Shown here piece after piece: positions 1 to 10,898 of a stretch of DNA of 64,000 bases (positions within the stretch are counted from its first letter, which is position 1; every line of letters starts with the position of its first letter). The notes beneath the pieces are model-generated. The model saw only the letters and a program-made list of their open reading frames with translations. It was not told the DNA's origin and did no database searches. Made by a program: the position numbers and the translations under genes. The DNA comes from Aquitalea pelogenes. GTDB taxonomy: Bacteria; Pseudomonadota; Gammaproteobacteria; Burkholderiales; Chromobacteriaceae. The DNA is taken from assembly GCF_001515305.1 (NCBI RefSeq), contig NZ_LNQV01000007.1:1-64000 (forward strand). Direction: 5' to 3'.

Positions 1-253
1 GGCGTGGGTCTGGACCTGCTGCCGTGGCCGAAGGTGGACTTCGCCAAGTTCGGCCCGATCGAAACCAAGCCGCTGTCGCGCATCCAGAAGATTTCCGGTC
101 AAGAGCGTGATGCAGAACCCGGTGGCTGCCGCTCCGGCCGCTGCTGGTGGTTCCGGCGTGGGTCTGGACCTGCTGCCGTGGCCGAAGGTGGACTTCGCCA
201 AGTTCGGCCCGATCGAAACCAAGCCGCTGTCGCGCATCCAGAAGATTTCCGGT
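1..253. repeat. 154-bp offset direct duplication inside aceF
   Basis: Bases 1-99 recur without a visible difference at 155-253, so the unit has a period of 154 bp. Because 154 is not a multiple of three, the first copy lies in a different reading frame from the intact downstream part of aceF. The join sits at about 97-100, where the end of copy one meets the codons for VKSVMQNP. It may be a contig-edge assembly artefact or a real tandem duplication. Confidence 0.85.
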
Positions 254-895
254 GCCAACCTCAGCCGCAACTGGGTGATGATCCCGCACGTCACGTTCAA
301 CGACGAGTGCGACATCACCGAGCTGGAAGACTTCCGCAAGACCATCGGCAAGGAATGGGAAAAGTCCGGCCTCAAGATTTCGCCGCTGGCCTTCATCATC
401 AAGGCCGCTGCCGAAGCCCTGAAGGCATTCCCCACCTTCAACAGCTCGCTGGACGGTGACAACCTGGTGCTCAAGCAGTACTACCACATCGGCTTTGCAG
501 CCGACACGCCGAATGGCCTGGTGGTACCGGTCATCAAGAACGTCGACCAGAAGGGCATCAAGCAGATCGCCAAGGAACTGACCGAGCTGTCGCTGCAAGC
601 CCGCGAAGGCAAGCTCAAGCCGACCGACATGCAAGGTGCCACCTTCACCATCTCCAGCCTGGGTGGCATTGGTGGCAGCAGCTTCACCCCGATCGTGAAT
701 GCGCCGGAAGTGGCCATCCTGGGTGTGTGCAAGAGCCAGATCAAGCCGGTATGGAACGGCAAGGAATTCGCACCGCGCCTGATGTGCCCGCTGTCGCTGT
801 CCTTCGATCACCGCGTGATCGACGGCGCTGCTGCCGCGCGCTTCACCGTGCATCTGGGCAAGCTGCTGTCCGACGTGCGTCGCCTGATCCTGTGA
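98..895 (+). CDS. aceF: Pyruvate dehydrogenase E2 (dihydrolipoyllysine acetyltransferase), 3' part
   Basis: This is the core of the E2 subunit of pyruvate dehydrogenase, which transfers the acetyl group from lipoyl-lysine to CoA in the cytosol. About 265 codons are readable: an Ala/Pro linker, the short segment before the catalytic domain ([13 protein letters not shown]), the domain start [12 protein letters not shown], and the catalytic motif SFDHRVIDG near the end. The lipoyl domains and N-terminus lie off the left side. In-frame sequence starts only at about 98, because the first 97 bases are an out-of-frame copy of 155-253. The call is secure since the catalytic domain is continuous to the stop at 893-895. 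lpdA follows, as in other pdh operons. Confidence 0.93.
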   Translation, partial: VKSVMQNPVAAAPAAAGGSGVGLDLLPWPKVDFAKFGPIETKPLSRIQKISGANLSRNWVMIPHVTFNDECDITELEDFRKTIGKEWEKSGLKISPLAFIIKAAAEALKAFPTFNSSLDGDNLVLKQYYHIGFAADTPNGLVVPVIKNVDQKGIKQIAKELTELSLQAREGKLKPTDMQGATFTISSLGGIGGSSFTPIVNAPEVAILGVCKSQIKPVWNGKEFAPRLMCPLSLSFDHRVIDGAAAARFTVHLGKLLSDVRRLIL

Positions 896-901
896 TGGTA
901 G

Positions 902-986
902 GGCGGAACCCCGCAGGGGCATTCCGCCTTCTCCTTGCCGCATGAAATACGGCGGAATGCTCCCGGCAAAGCCGTCAGCTTCCGCC
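902..986 (+). repeat. Two tandem GGCGGAA/TTCCGCC hairpins between aceF and lpdA
   Basis: The aceF-lpdA spacer holds two inverted repeats with the same arms. The first is GGCGGAA 902-908 with TTCCGCC 922-928, with an inner CCCC/GGGG extension around a GCA loop. The second is GGCGGAA 951-957 with TTCCGCC 980-986 and a longer loop. Neither has a T-run, so they are not simple terminators. A related arm pair forms the terminator after lpdA. They could be mRNA processing or stability elements, or REP-like repeats. Confidence 0.6.
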
Positions 987-1002
987 CAACGGATGGAAAA
1001 CC

Positions 1003-2802
1003 ATGAGCAATCTGATTGAACTGAAAGTCCCGGATATCGGCGGTCACAGCAATGTGGACGTGATCGAAGTCTTTGTGAAGCCGGGCGATGTGGTGAGCAA
1101 GGACGACAGCCTCATCACCCTGGAAACCGACAAGGCCACCATGGAAGTGCCGGCGGAAACCGCCGGTGTGGTGAAGGAAGTCAAAGTGGCCGTGGGCAGC
1201 AAGGTAAGCGAAGGTGACGTGATCGTCATCGTCGAAGCCGCTGCCGCCGCCAGCGCCGCCCCGGCAGAAGCCAAGCCGCTGGAAACCACCGGTGTGGCCT
1301 CGGCGCACACCGATGCCGGTTTTGCGCCGCAAGCTGCCCCGGTGGCCGCCAGCCACGCAGGTGGTGCCGATATCGAATGCGACGTGATGGTACTGGGCGG
1401 TGGCCCTGGCGGTTATTCCGCCGCCTTCCGCGCGGCCGACCTCGGCCAGAAAGTGGTCATCGTCGAGCGTTACTCCACCCTGGGTGGCGTGTGCCTGAAC
1501 GTGGGCTGCATCCCGTCCAAGGCCCTGCTGCACAATGCCGCCGTGATTGACGAAGTAAGCCATCTGGCTGCCAACGGCATCAAGTTCGGCAAGCCGGAAG
1601 TGGATATCGACCTGTTGCGCGGCTACAAGGAAAAGGTCATCGGCAAGCTGACCGGTGGCCTGGCCGGCATGGCCAAGGCGCGCAAGGTGCAGATCGTACG
1701 TGGCAATGGCCGCTTCATCGACCCGCATCACATCGAAGTATCGGTCACCACCGGCAACGGTCGTGAAGAGAGCGGCGAGAAGACCATCGTCAAGTTCAAG
1801 AACGCCATCATCGCCGCCGGTTCGCGCGTGGTGAAACTGCCGTTCATTCCGGATGATCCGCGTGTGGTGGATTCCACCGGCGCGCTGGAACTGAAAGCCG
1901 TGCCGGAAAAGATGCTGATCATCGGTGGCGGCATCATCGGTCTGGAAATGGGTACCGTTTACTCCACGCTGGGCGCACGCCTGGACGTGGTGGAAATGCT
2001 GGACGGCCTGATGCAGGGTGCCGACCGTGACCTGGTCAAGGTATGGCAGAAGTGGAATGCCCACCGCTTCGACAACATCATGCTGAACACCAAGACCGTG
2101 GCTGTCGAGCCGAAGGAAGACGGCGTGTACGTTACCTTCGAGGGCGAGCAGGCACCGAAAGAACCGCAACGTTACGACCTGGTGCTGTACGCCACCGGCC
2201 GCGCGCCCAACGGCAAGCTGCTGGGTGCGGAAAACGCCGGTGTGGCCGTGACCGACCGTGGCTTCATCCCGGTGGACAAGCAGCAGCGCACCAATGTGCC
2301 GCACATCTACGCCATTGGCGACATCGTCGGTCAGCCGATGCTGGCGCACAAGGGCGTGCATGAAGGCCACGTTGCCGCAGAAAACTGCGCCGACCACAAG
2401 GCCTTCTTCGATGCCCGCGTGATTCCGGGTGTGGCCTATACCGATCCGGAAGTGGCCTGGGTGGGCATGACCGAAGACGAAGCCAAGAAACAGGGCATCA
2501 AGGTGGAGAAATCCGTCTTCCCGTGGGCTGCGTCCGGTCGCGCCATTGCCAATGGTCGTGATGAAGGCTTCACCAAGCTGATTTTCGATCCGGCTACCCA
2601 TCAGGTGATTGGTGGCGGCATTGTCGGCCCGCACGCCGGCGACATGATCGGTGAAATCTGCCTGGCCATCGAAATGGGCTGCGATGCCGAAGACATCGCC
2701 AAGACCATTCACCCGCACCCCACCATGGGCGAATCCATCGGCATGGCTGCCGAAGTATTCGAGGGTAGCTGCACGGACCTGCCGCCGCAGCGCAAGAAGT
2801 AA
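1003..2802 (+). CDS. lpdA: Dihydrolipoyl dehydrogenase (E3) with N-terminal lipoyl domain
   Basis: This 599-residue flavoprotein reoxidises dihydrolipoamide of the pyruvate dehydrogenase complex with NAD+. Residues 1-80 form a biotinyl/lipoyl domain with the lipoylation site ETDKAT (Lys44). An Ala/Pro linker follows, then the FAD motif [10 protein letters not shown], the redox disulfide Cys164/Cys169 ([11 protein letters not shown]), the NAD fold ([12 protein letters not shown]), and the C-terminal HPHPTMGE near residue 570 that serves the partner active site. A lipoyl domain fused to E3 is known from Neisseria-type complexes and makes the protein about 120 residues longer than plain E3. ATG at 1003 starts the lipoyl fold exactly. 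It is co-oriented with aceF across a 107-bp spacer. Confidence 0.96.
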   Translation: MSNLIELKVPDIGGHSNVDVIEVFVKPGDVVSKDDSLITLETDKATMEVPAETAGVVKEVKVAVGSKVSEGDVIVIVEAAAAASAAPAEAKPLETTGVASAHTDAGFAPQAAPVAASHAGGADIECDVMVLGGGPGGYSAAFRAADLGQKVVIVERYSTLGGVCLNVGCIPSKALLHNAAVIDEVSHLAANGIKFGKPEVDIDLLRGYKEKVIGKLTGGLAGMAKARKVQIVRGNGRFIDPHHIEVSVTTGNGREESGEKTIVKFKNAIIAAGSRVVKLPFIPDDPRVVDSTGALELKAVPEKMLIIGGGIIGLEMGTVYSTLGARLDVVEMLDGLMQGADRDLVKVWQKWNAHRFDNIMLNTKTVAVEPKEDGVYVTFEGEQAPKEPQRYDLVLYATGRAPNGKLLGAENAGVAVTDRGFIPVDKQQRTNVPHIYAIGDIVGQPMLAHKGVHEGHVAAENCADHKAFFDARVIPGVAYTDPEVAWVGMTEDEAKKQGIKVEKSVFPWAASGRAIANGRDEGFTKLIFDPATHQVIGGGIVGPHAGDMIGEICLAIEMGCDAEDIAKTIHPHPTMGESIGMAAEVFEGSCTDLPPQRKK

Positions 2803-2888
2803 GCTGCCCGTCGGCCGCAAGGCCGGGCAGGCTGCCTGCAGTCCCGGCCCGCCGCTGGCGGGTCGTGTCTTATCTCTCTCAGTCTTGT

Positions 2889-2913
2889 GGCGGATCATTC
2901 CGCCCTTTTTTTT
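2889..2913 (+). terminator. Rho-independent terminator after lpdA
   Basis: A perfect 6-bp stem GGCGGA/TCCGCC with loop TCAT is followed by a C and eight T residues (2906-2913). It closes the pyruvate dehydrogenase operon before tamA. Confidence 0.85.
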
Positions 2914-2989
2914 GGCAGTACCCTCCACCCGTTCTGCCAACAGCCCTCGCCAGACTGAACCAGTTTCGCTACCATCAGTCGGATTCCAG

Positions 2990-4750
2990 ATGAATGCCGA
3001 CATGCTGCCACGAACCTATCCCCTTGCCTTGTCATCCGCCCTTGCCCTGACGCTGTGTGCCGCACCAGCCTGGGCCAAGGTGGATTACACCGTCAGCGTG
3101 GATGCCCCGTCGAACCTTGGCAGCCTGTTGAATGATCATTTGGAACTGGTTTCCGCCCGCAACGACCCGGACCTGGACGATTTCCAGCTGCAGGCCATCA
3201 TCAAGGAAACACCGGGTGCGGCCCAGGCACTGCTGGAGACCGAAGGCTATTTCAGCGCCGTTGTCCGGGTGGAGGAGCAGGGCGAGCATCACTATGTCAT
3301 CAAGGTGGAACCGGGCGAACCGGTCATCATCGATGATGTCACCCTGCAACTGAATGGCGACATCCGCCAGCAAGCCGACTACCGCCAACGGCTGGCCGCG
3401 GTGCTGGAAGCCTGGTCGCTGCCCATTGCGGCACCCTACCGGCAGGACGACTGGAGCAGCAGCAAACGCGCCATCCTGCGCCTGCTTACCGTCGATCGCT
3501 TCCCGCTGGCAAAAATCGCCAGGAGTCAGGCCGATATCGACCCGCAGACGCATCGCGCCCAGTTGCTGGTGGAACTGGACAGCGGCCCGCTTATCCGTTT
3601 TGGCCCCACCCATATCAGCGGTAACAAGCGCTACCCGCTGAATGTGGCCACCGGCCTGGCCGACTTCCGCCAGGGCGACCCTTACCAGCAAAAGAAATTG
3701 CTGGATTACCAGTCGGCGCTGGAGCAGGCCCCGCAATATTCCGGCGTGGTGGTCAGTGCCGATATGGGCCGCATCAGCGATAACGAAGTGCCGGTCGAGG
3801 TGAGCCTGACCGAATTCCCCAAGCAAAAGCTGGAATTGGGCCTCACTTATGATTCGGAAGACGGCCCGGGTGTCCGTATCGGTTACGACTACTACAATCT
3901 GTTCGGCAAAGGCTGGACCGGCTCGGCCTTGCTGGACTGGAAAAACAGCGACCGCAATCTCAGCCTGGGCCTGGGTTTCCCGCGTCAGGCGGACAATTAC
4001 TCGCACTCCATTACATCCACATTCAAGGAAACCGACATCCAGGGGGTGAAAACCACCTCGATCGATGCCGGTGCCTGGCGCATTCGCAGCCACGAAAAAA
4101 TCAACGCCCGCTTCGGTGTGGAGTTCATCCAGGAAAAGGAAACCATCGGCAACACGCCCAGCAACAATACCCGGGCCTTGCTTGGTGTGTTCGGCTGGAC
4201 GCGGCGCGATGTGGACGACACCCTGCGTCCGCGCTCCGGCACCCTGCTGGATGCTTCCTTGTCCAGTACGCTGGGCGGCTTGCTGTCCACCACCAGCTTT
4301 GTGCGTGGCTATGCCCGCGGTGTCAGTTACTGGAGCCCCTGGCCCAAGTACGGCACCTTGCTGACCCGGCTGGAAGTGGGGCAGGTGTGGGCCAAAGACA
4401 GCGATGAAGTGCCGTCCTCCCAGCTGTTCCGTGCCGGTGGTTCCAATAGCGTGCGCGGTTATGATTACCAGAGCCTGGGCCTGCCAGGGCCGGATGGCGC
4501 GGTGGTCGGGGGACGTGTCGTGGCGACAGCCACGCTGGAATACCAGATTCCGGTGGCAAAGGACTGGGCGCTGGCGCTGTTCCATGATGCCGGTAATGCC
4601 GCGCAAAGCTGGCAAAGCTTCAAACTGGAACACGCCAATGGTGTCGGTTTGCGCTGGATGAGCCCGGTGGCGCCACTCTCTCTGGATATTGCCAAGGCAG
4701 AAAAGGACGGTAAGTTGCGCTGGAACATGAGCCTGGGATTGGCATTCTGA
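2990..4750 (+). CDS. tamA: TamA, Omp85-family outer membrane protein
   Basis: TamA is the outer-membrane half of the translocation and assembly module, an Omp85 barrel that works with inner-membrane-anchored TamB. The product is 586 residues. A signal peptide ends near AAPAWA, POTRA-like repeats fill roughly residues 30-250, and a C-terminal barrel follows with the Omp85 signature segment GGSNSVRGYDYQ and a terminal aromatic residue (GLAF). ATG 2990 is chosen; ATG 3002, four codons later, gives an equally good signal peptide. Longer upstream open frame lacks a signal peptide and crosses the lpdA terminator. The stop overlaps the tamB start (TGATG), so the two are translationally coupled. Confidence 0.92.
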   Translation: MNADMLPRTYPLALSSALALTLCAAPAWAKVDYTVSVDAPSNLGSLLNDHLELVSARNDPDLDDFQLQAIIKETPGAAQALLETEGYFSAVVRVEEQGEHHYVIKVEPGEPVIIDDVTLQLNGDIRQQADYRQRLAAVLEAWSLPIAAPYRQDDWSSSKRAILRLLTVDRFPLAKIARSQADIDPQTHRAQLLVELDSGPLIRFGPTHISGNKRYPLNVATGLADFRQGDPYQQKKLLDYQSALEQAPQYSGVVVSADMGRISDNEVPVEVSLTEFPKQKLELGLTYDSEDGPGVRIGYDYYNLFGKGWTGSALLDWKNSDRNLSLGLGFPRQADNYSHSITSTFKETDIQGVKTTSIDAGAWRIRSHEKINARFGVEFIQEKETIGNTPSNNTRALLGVFGWTRRDVDDTLRPRSGTLLDASLSSTLGGLLSTTSFVRGYARGVSYWSPWPKYGTLLTRLEVGQVWAKDSDEVPSSQLFRAGGSNSVRGYDYQSLGLPGPDGAVVGGRVVATATLEYQIPVAKDWALALFHDAGNAAQSWQSFKLEHANGVGLRWMSPVAPLSLDIAKAEKDGKLRWNMSLGLAF

Positions 4751-7700
4751 TGCAGGACACTCCATTGCCAGACCAGGCAGCAGGGCCGCAGGCCAGCCCG
4801 CCACCTCAGCCAAAACCGCCACGTCGCCGCTGGGGTCGTCTGCTCTGCCTGCTGGTGCTGCTTGCGCTGTGTACTGCACTGGGCTGGCTGGGTGGCAGCG
4901 CACAGGGCCTGAGCTGGCTTTGCCAGCAACTGCCGGCACTGAGCCAGCAGCAATTGAGCATTGCCCGTAGCGAAGGCAGCCTGTGGTCCGGTTTTACCCT
5001 GCACGATATCCGCTGGCGCGCACGCTACCAGGATGTCGACATCGACCGCCTGCAACTGCAATGGCAAGCGTCGGACTTGTGGCAGCGCCGCCTGCAAGTA
5101 CAGCTGCTTGATATCGGCCATGTCCGGGTGAACAGCCGTCCGGCCCCGGCAACACCGCCTGCCGGTGCGCCCACCTCCCTGTCCCTGCCGCTGGATATCC
5201 GGGTGGAACGCCTGCAACTGGCCAGCCTCACCCTGCTGCCGGCCGATGTCCGGCTGTATGGCTTGCAGGCCAGCTATGCCTACCAGAACCAGCAGCACCA
5301 ACTTCAGCTGGCGCAATTGCAAACACCTTGGGGCAGCACCAGCGCCCGTCTGTCCATCACCGACAGCACGCCATTTGTCACCCAGGGTCAACTCAGCGCC
5401 CAGGGCGAGCTGGAGCAGATTCCGGTGCAGGCCCGGTTGCAACTGAGCGGCCAGCTGCTTGCCTTGCAAGTGGATGGCACCGGCAGTGGCAGAGGCATGC
5501 TGGTCGAGGCGCATGGTGTGCTGCGCCCGTTTGCCCTCAATCCCTACAACCGCTTTGGCCGACTGGATGTGCGGGTAGGCGGCATCAATCCCCAGTCGCT
5601 GTTCCCGGCCTGGCCCAAGGCACGGCTGGGTTTTGCCGTACATGCCGAGCCGGATGGCGGCTCGCGCATCAAGGGCGGCTTGTCGCTGCTGAACAGCCAG
5701 CCCGGCCCGGTTTCTGCCAATCAGGTACCCATGTCGCTGCTGGTGGGCGAGTTCCGTGCCGATGACAAGGTACTGTACCTGGACAAGCTGATGGCCCAAC
5801 TGGGTGAGGGGCAGCTGAACCTGACCGGCAAGGTGGAGCCTGGCTCGCTCGACATGGTGGCGCTGCTGCACAATATCAGTCTCAAAACCCTGTATGCGAC
5901 CGCGCCGGATGACATCATCAAGGGCACCGCCCGTGTTGTCGGGCCACTGGCCGGACCGGACATCCGGGCCAGCCTGTATGGCAAGAGCCTGCAGCTGGAA
6001 ACCGCGCTGGGTTTCGAACAGGACGCCACAGGCAGAACCCTGTTGCTGCGCCAACTGGCGCTGACGGCAGGTGCCGGCAAACTGCAGGCATCCGGCAAGC
6101 TGGGTCTGGAGGGCAAGCAGCTTTACCAACTGGAAGGACAGTTGCAAAAGGCCGATCCGTCCCGCTTGCAAGCCGGCTTGCCGGTGGGCGAGCTCAATGC
6201 CGCCATCAAGGCCAGTGGCCAGCTGGCCCAGCCGCTCTCTGGCAAGATCGCCTTGAAGTTTTCTCCCAGCCGCCTGTCCGGCGCGCCCTTGTCCGGCCAG
6301 CTCAGTGCTGACTGGCAAGGCCAGCGCCTGCATCAGTTGCTGGCCGACCTCACCCTGGCCAGCAACCGGCTGCAAGCCAGTGGCGCTTATGGCGTGGCCG
6401 GGGACAAGCTCAAGCTGCTGATTGACGCTCCCAATCTCTCCCTGCTGGGCCGTGGTTTTTCCGGCACCATCAAGGGGCAGGCGGAATTGAGCGGAACACC
6501 CAGGGCACCGCTGCTCAGTACCAGCCTGCGTGCCGAGCGCTTGCACCTGCCTGGGGATCTGTCAGTACAAAGCCTCAGTCTGGATGGCGATATCAAGGCC
6601 GATGCGGGCAGCCCCTTCCGCCTGCAACTGGCGGCGGACAAGCTGCAGGCGGGCAGCTTCAGTGCCGAACAACTGCGCGCGCAGGGCAATGGCACCCGTA
6701 CCCGCCACCAGTTGCAACTGGATGGCCGACTGCGACTGGCCGGGCAAGCCTATCAGTTGCAACTGGCGGCCAGTGGCGGCTTGCCGGCCAACAGCGGGCA
6801 ATGGCAGGGCATGCTGGAGCGGCTGGAGCTTGCCGGCAAACCGGGCCTCAGCCTGCAATCGCCGCTGGCGGTCGAGGCCGGGGCTGCGCGCGTGCGGCTG
6901 GGTGCGGCACGCTTCCGCTTGCTGGTGGCAGCCTGTCGCTGGCCGGACTGGAGCGCAGTAACGGCATTCTCACCACCCGCGGCCATGCCGAAGGCCTGCA
7001 TCTGACCGAGCTGGCACCGCTCTTGTCCCTGCCGGTGGAACAGAACCTGGTGCTGGACAGTGCCTGGTCCCTGAATCTCAATGGCAAACAGCCGCAAGGC
7101 GAGCTGTGGCTCAAACGGGTGTCCGGTGATATCCGCCTGCCAGCCGAAGCCGGGCGGCCCGCGCCACTGGGCTTGAAGGCTGCGCAGCTCAACGCGCGGC
7201 TGGATGGCGGCAGCCTGCGCTTTGACACCAATATCGACAGCCAGTATGCCCAGCTGTCCGGCAAGGGCAGCCTGCCGTGGAATGGCGGCAATATTGATAT
7301 GCGCACGCCGCTGGCAGCCAATGTCAGCGTGTCACTGCCATCGCTGGCCGCACTGGCACAACTGTCTTCACCCGCGCTGGAACTGGGTGGCCAGTTGTCT
7401 GCCAACCTGGCCCTGACCGGTCCCCTGGGCCAGTTGCAGGGGCAGGGCAATATCCAGGGCAGCAAGCTGATGCTGGCAGACCACCGTACCGGTATTCATC
7501 TGGGCGATGGTGTGTTGCAGGCCCATCTGAATGGCCGCAGCCTGGTGCTGGACAAATTGCGCTTTGCCAGTGGTCAGGGCGATGTGGTGGCCAGCGGCAG
7601 CCTGGACTTGCGCGATGCCGGGCCGGATGCCGTGGTACGCGTGGCACTCAACAAATTCAGCGTGTTCGACAAACCCAGCCGCAAACTGGTGGTGTCCGGC

Positions 7701-8570
7701 AACGCCGAACTGAGCATGGTGGAACACAAGATCGCCCTGACCGGCCGTATCCGGGCGGATCAGGGCCGGATCGACCTGCCCAAGGGCGGTGCGCCGACAC
7801 TCAGCGACGATGTGATCGTCAAGGGCCGCAAGCCAGCCGAACCCTCGGCATTTGCCAGCCTGCCGCTGACCGTGGCGCTGGATCTGGATCTGGGAGACCG
7901 CTTCCGCTTTGTCGGCCAGGGGCTGGATGTCGAACTGACCGGGGTGGTCAAGGTCACTGCCAGTCCCGGCTTGCCGCCTGGTGCGCGCGGTCAGGTCCGG
8001 GTGGTGAAGGGGCGCTACAAGGCCTATGGCCAGGATCTGGATATCGAACAAGGCATCATCAGCTTTGTGGGCCCGCTGGATAATCCGGTGCTCAATGTGG
8101 TGGCCAAGCGCCATTTGTCCCCGGTGGGCGCAGGGGTGGAGGTATCCGGCAGCGTCGCCGCGCCGCGTATCCGGCTGGTGGCGGATGAATCCATGTCGGA
8201 AAAGGACAAGCTGGCCTGGCTGGTGCTGGGGCATGCCGCCAGTGGTGATCGGGATGATTCCGCGCTGGCAGCATCGGCTGGCCTGATGCTGGCCGGGTCC
8301 ATCAACGACCATGTCGGCCTGTTCGATGAACTGGGCATGGCCAGCCGCAAGGAACGGACCCTGGCCAATGGTACGGTCAGTCCGGCCGAGCAGGTGGTCA
8401 CCGTTGGACGTCAGCTCACCCGTGAGCTGTATCTGGGTTACGAATATGGCGTGACCAGTGCCGACCAGGCCGTCAAACTGGCATATCAGCTCAGCAAGGG
8501 CTGGTCCATGGTGTTGCGTGCCGGTACCAATACTTCGGTGGAGTCGCGCTACACCCTGCGATTTGACTGA
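4750..8570 (+). CDS. tamB: TamB, translocation and assembly module protein (frameshifted)
   Basis: TamB spans the periplasm and partners TamA in outer-membrane protein or lipid transport. An N-terminal membrane anchor (LLCLLVLLALCTALGWLGG, residues 34-52) is followed by a long repetitive beta-rich region and the C-terminal TamB (DUF490) domain ending in RYTLRFD. The frame breaks at about 6906: the upstream frame runs on to a stop at 7005, while the true continuation (GTLPLAGGSLSLAG) is read from one base earlier. Restoring one G (GCGG to GCGGG) gives about 1273 residues, normal for the family. I treat this as a sequencing error in a functional gene. The ATG overlaps the tamA stop. Confidence 0.9.
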
Positions 8571-8719
8571 TACGTAACGGGTATTTTCCGTCCGCACCCC
8601 GTCCGGCCAGGGCTGTCCTGGCGGCTTGATTCAAACTGCCCTTTCTTCCGGTATCGCAATACCCCGCTTTTCTTTCAGTCTCTGCACTTCCTTCCCAGCA
8701 CTCGCGGAGACTTCCCACC

Positions 8720-9922
8720 ATGTACAGCCCCATCCTGCCGGGTATCCAGCACATTGCCGATGAAATGATCAGCTTGCGGCGGCAGCTGCATGCCCACCCC
8801 GAATTGGGTTTCGAAGAGTTCAATACCAGCCGGCTGGTCAGCGAAAAGCTGCAGGCCTGGGGATATGAGGTGCATCACGGTATCGGTGGCACCGGTGTGG
8901 TGGCTACCTTGCAGTGCGGCAAGGGCCCGAGTATCGGTTTGCGCGCCGACATGGATGCCCTGCCCATCCAGGAAACCGGTACGCAGCCCTGGGCCAGCCG
9001 GATAGACGGCAAGATGCATGCCTGTGGTCATGACGGCCATACCGCCATCCTGCTGGCGGCCGCCTGCGAACTGGCCCGCAGCCGTCGTTTTACCGGTACC
9101 TTGCACCTGTTTTTCCAGCCTGCCGAAGAAGGACATGGCGGCTCGGGTGCCAAGCGCATGCTGGATGAAGGCCTGTTCCAGCGCTTTCCCTGCGATGCCA
9201 TTTTTGCGCTGCACAACATGCCGGGCATCCCGTTGGGCAAGCTGGGTTTTCGGGCCGGGGCCTTCATGGCCTCTACCGACACCATCACCATCCGCGTGCA
9301 TGGCACCGGCGGGCACGGTGCCATGCCACAGCGCGCCATCGACCCCGTGGTGGTGGCCGCAGCACTGGTGATGGCACTGCAAACCATCGTGTCGCGCAAT
9401 GTGTCACCGCTGGATACTGCGGTGGTGACAGTCGGAGCCTTGCTGGCCGGCGATGCGGCCAATGTCATTCCCGCCAGTGCCGAGTTGCGTCTGACAGTAC
9501 GCGCCTTGAAGCCAGACATCCGCGAGCTGCTGCATCTGCGCATCCGCCAGCTGGCCGAGCAGCATGCGGCCGCTTACGGCGCGCACGCAGAAGTGATTTT
9601 TGAGCATGGTTATCCGGTACTGATCAACGACGACATCATCACCCACCAGGCCAGTCTGCTGGCACGCGAGTGCCTGGGGGCGGGCAATGTGCTGGAGGAC
9701 CTGCCGCCACTCACCGGCAGCGAGGATTTCGCCTACTGGCTGGAACAGGTGCCAGGCTGCTACTTCATTGTCGGTAATGGCGATGGTGAAGGCAGCTGCA
9801 TGGTGCATAACCCCGGCTATGACTTCAATGACGAAGCCCTGCCGCTGGCTGCCAGCTTCTGGGTTCACCTGGTGGAGTACTGGCTGGCCAAGGACGACGT
9901 CGCGGCCGATACCTCCCGTTGA
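8720..9922 (+). CDS. M20 family amidohydrolase (hippurate hydrolase-like)
   Basis: This is a 400-residue cytosolic metallopeptidase-fold amidohydrolase (M20, HipO/AbgA-type), which removes acyl groups from N-acyl amino acids or similar amides. Visible motifs are RRQLHAHPELGFEE at the N-terminus, GLRADMDALPIQE, the zinc region HACGHDGHTA, PAEEGHGG with the general base, and the dimerisation insert GTGGHGAMPQRAIDP. The substrate cannot be read from sequence. The ATG fits the family N-terminus. A nucleoside hydrolase and an MFS transporter follow closely on the same strand, suggesting a scavenging operon for N-acylated or nucleoside compounds. Confidence 0.88.
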   Translation: MYSPILPGIQHIADEMISLRRQLHAHPELGFEEFNTSRLVSEKLQAWGYEVHHGIGGTGVVATLQCGKGPSIGLRADMDALPIQETGTQPWASRIDGKMHACGHDGHTAILLAAACELARSRRFTGTLHLFFQPAEEGHGGSGAKRMLDEGLFQRFPCDAIFALHNMPGIPLGKLGFRAGAFMASTDTITIRVHGTGGHGAMPQRAIDPVVVAAALVMALQTIVSRNVSPLDTAVVTVGALLAGDAANVIPASAELRLTVRALKPDIRELLHLRIRQLAEQHAAAYGAHAEVIFEHGYPVLINDDIITHQASLLARECLGAGNVLEDLPPLTGSEDFAYWLEQVPGCYFIVGNGDGEGSCMVHNPGYDFNDEALPLAASFWVHLVEYWLAKDDVAADTSR

Positions 9923-9953
9923 ATTCCATTGCCCGCGCAAGCAAGGACCTCCC

Positions 9954-10898
9954 ATGCCCCAAAAAATCATTCTCGATTGTGATCCGGGTCACGACGACGC
10001 CATTGCCATGCTGCTGGCGCATGGCAGCCCGGCCATTGAGTTGTTGGCCGTCACCACGGTGGCCGGTAACCAGACGCTGGAAAAGGTGACGCGCAATGCA
10101 CTGGCGGTGGCCGAAATCGCCGGTATCCATGTTCCCATCGCAGCCGGATGTGACCGTCCGCTGGTACGGCCACGCGAAATCGCACCATCCATTCATGGGG
10201 ACAGCGGCATGGACGGTCCGGTGCTGCCGCCACCCACTCGCCAGACAGATTCCCGGCATGCGGTGGACCTGATCATTGAACTGATCATGGCGCACCCGCC
10301 GGGCGAAATTACCCTGGTACCAACCGGTGCGCTGACCAATATCGCACTGGCCGTGCGCAAGGAGCCACGCATTGCCGACCGGGTACGGGAAGTGGTGCTG
10401 ATGGGTGGCGGCTATCACACCGGCAACTGGAGCGCAGTGGCTGAATTCAATATCAAGATCGACCCTGAAGCCGCACACATCGTATTCAACACACCCTGGC
10501 CGCTTACCATGGTGGGGCTGGACCTCACCCACCAGGCATTGGCTACGTCTGAAGTGCAGGCACGCATTGCCGCCCTGGCAACCCGTCCGGCCCGCTTCGT
10601 GCAGGAGCTGTTGTTGTTCTTTGGCGAGACTTACCGCCGTGAACAGGGTTTTGCCTGGCCGCCGGTACACGACCCCTGTGCGGTGGCTTATGTGATCGAC
10701 CCGCAGGTGATGACGGTACGCAAGGTGCCGCTGGATGTGGAGCTGCAGGGCGCGCTGACGCTGGGCATGACGGTGGCGGATTTCCGCGCCCCGCCTCCGC
10801 CCGACTGCCACACCCAGGTTGCGGTAAAGCTTGACCACACGGCGTTCTGGCGCATGGTGGAAACGGCCTTGCAGCAGATCGGGGAGGGCGGCCAATGA
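9954..10898 (+). CDS. Inosine-uridine preferring nucleoside hydrolase
   Basis: The enzyme hydrolyses the N-glycosidic bond of ribonucleosides to free base and ribose (IUNH family, RihA/B/C-like). The calcium-binding motif ILDCDPGHDDAIAML is at the N-terminus, with TTVAGN, VPTGALTNIALA and AEFNIKIDPEAAHIVF following. The 314-residue length is typical. ATG 9954, preceded by AAGGA, gives the standard start; an upstream extension lies inside the amidohydrolase gene. Its stop overlaps the start of the MFS gene (ATGA), so transport and hydrolysis of nucleosides are probably linked. Sequence alone does not separate purine from pyrimidine preference. Confidence 0.92.
   Translation: MPQKIILDCDPGHDDAIAMLLAHGSPAIELLAVTTVAGNQTLEKVTRNALAVAEIAGIHVPIAAGCDRPLVRPREIAPSIHGDSGMDGPVLPPPTRQTDSRHAVDLIIELIMAHPPGEITLVPTGALTNIALAVRKEPRIADRVREVVLMGGGYHTGNWSAVAEFNIKIDPEAAHIVFNTPWPLTMVGLDLTHQALATSEVQARIAALATRPARFVQELLLFFGETYRREQGFAWPPVHDPCAVAYVIDPQVMTVRKVPLDVELQGALTLGMTVADFRAPPPPDCHTQVAVKLDHTAFWRMVETALQQIGEGGQ

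Noticed and set aside
808-3003. 731-codon open frame on the minus strand opposite lpdA
   Set aside because: Its translation is His/Gly/Asp-rich shadow sequence with no domain, and the plus strand encodes a complete, motif-verified E3.
3032-6546. Long minus-strand open frames opposite tamA and tamB
   Set aside because: No recognisable family, and they are explained by high GC third positions of the plus-strand genes.
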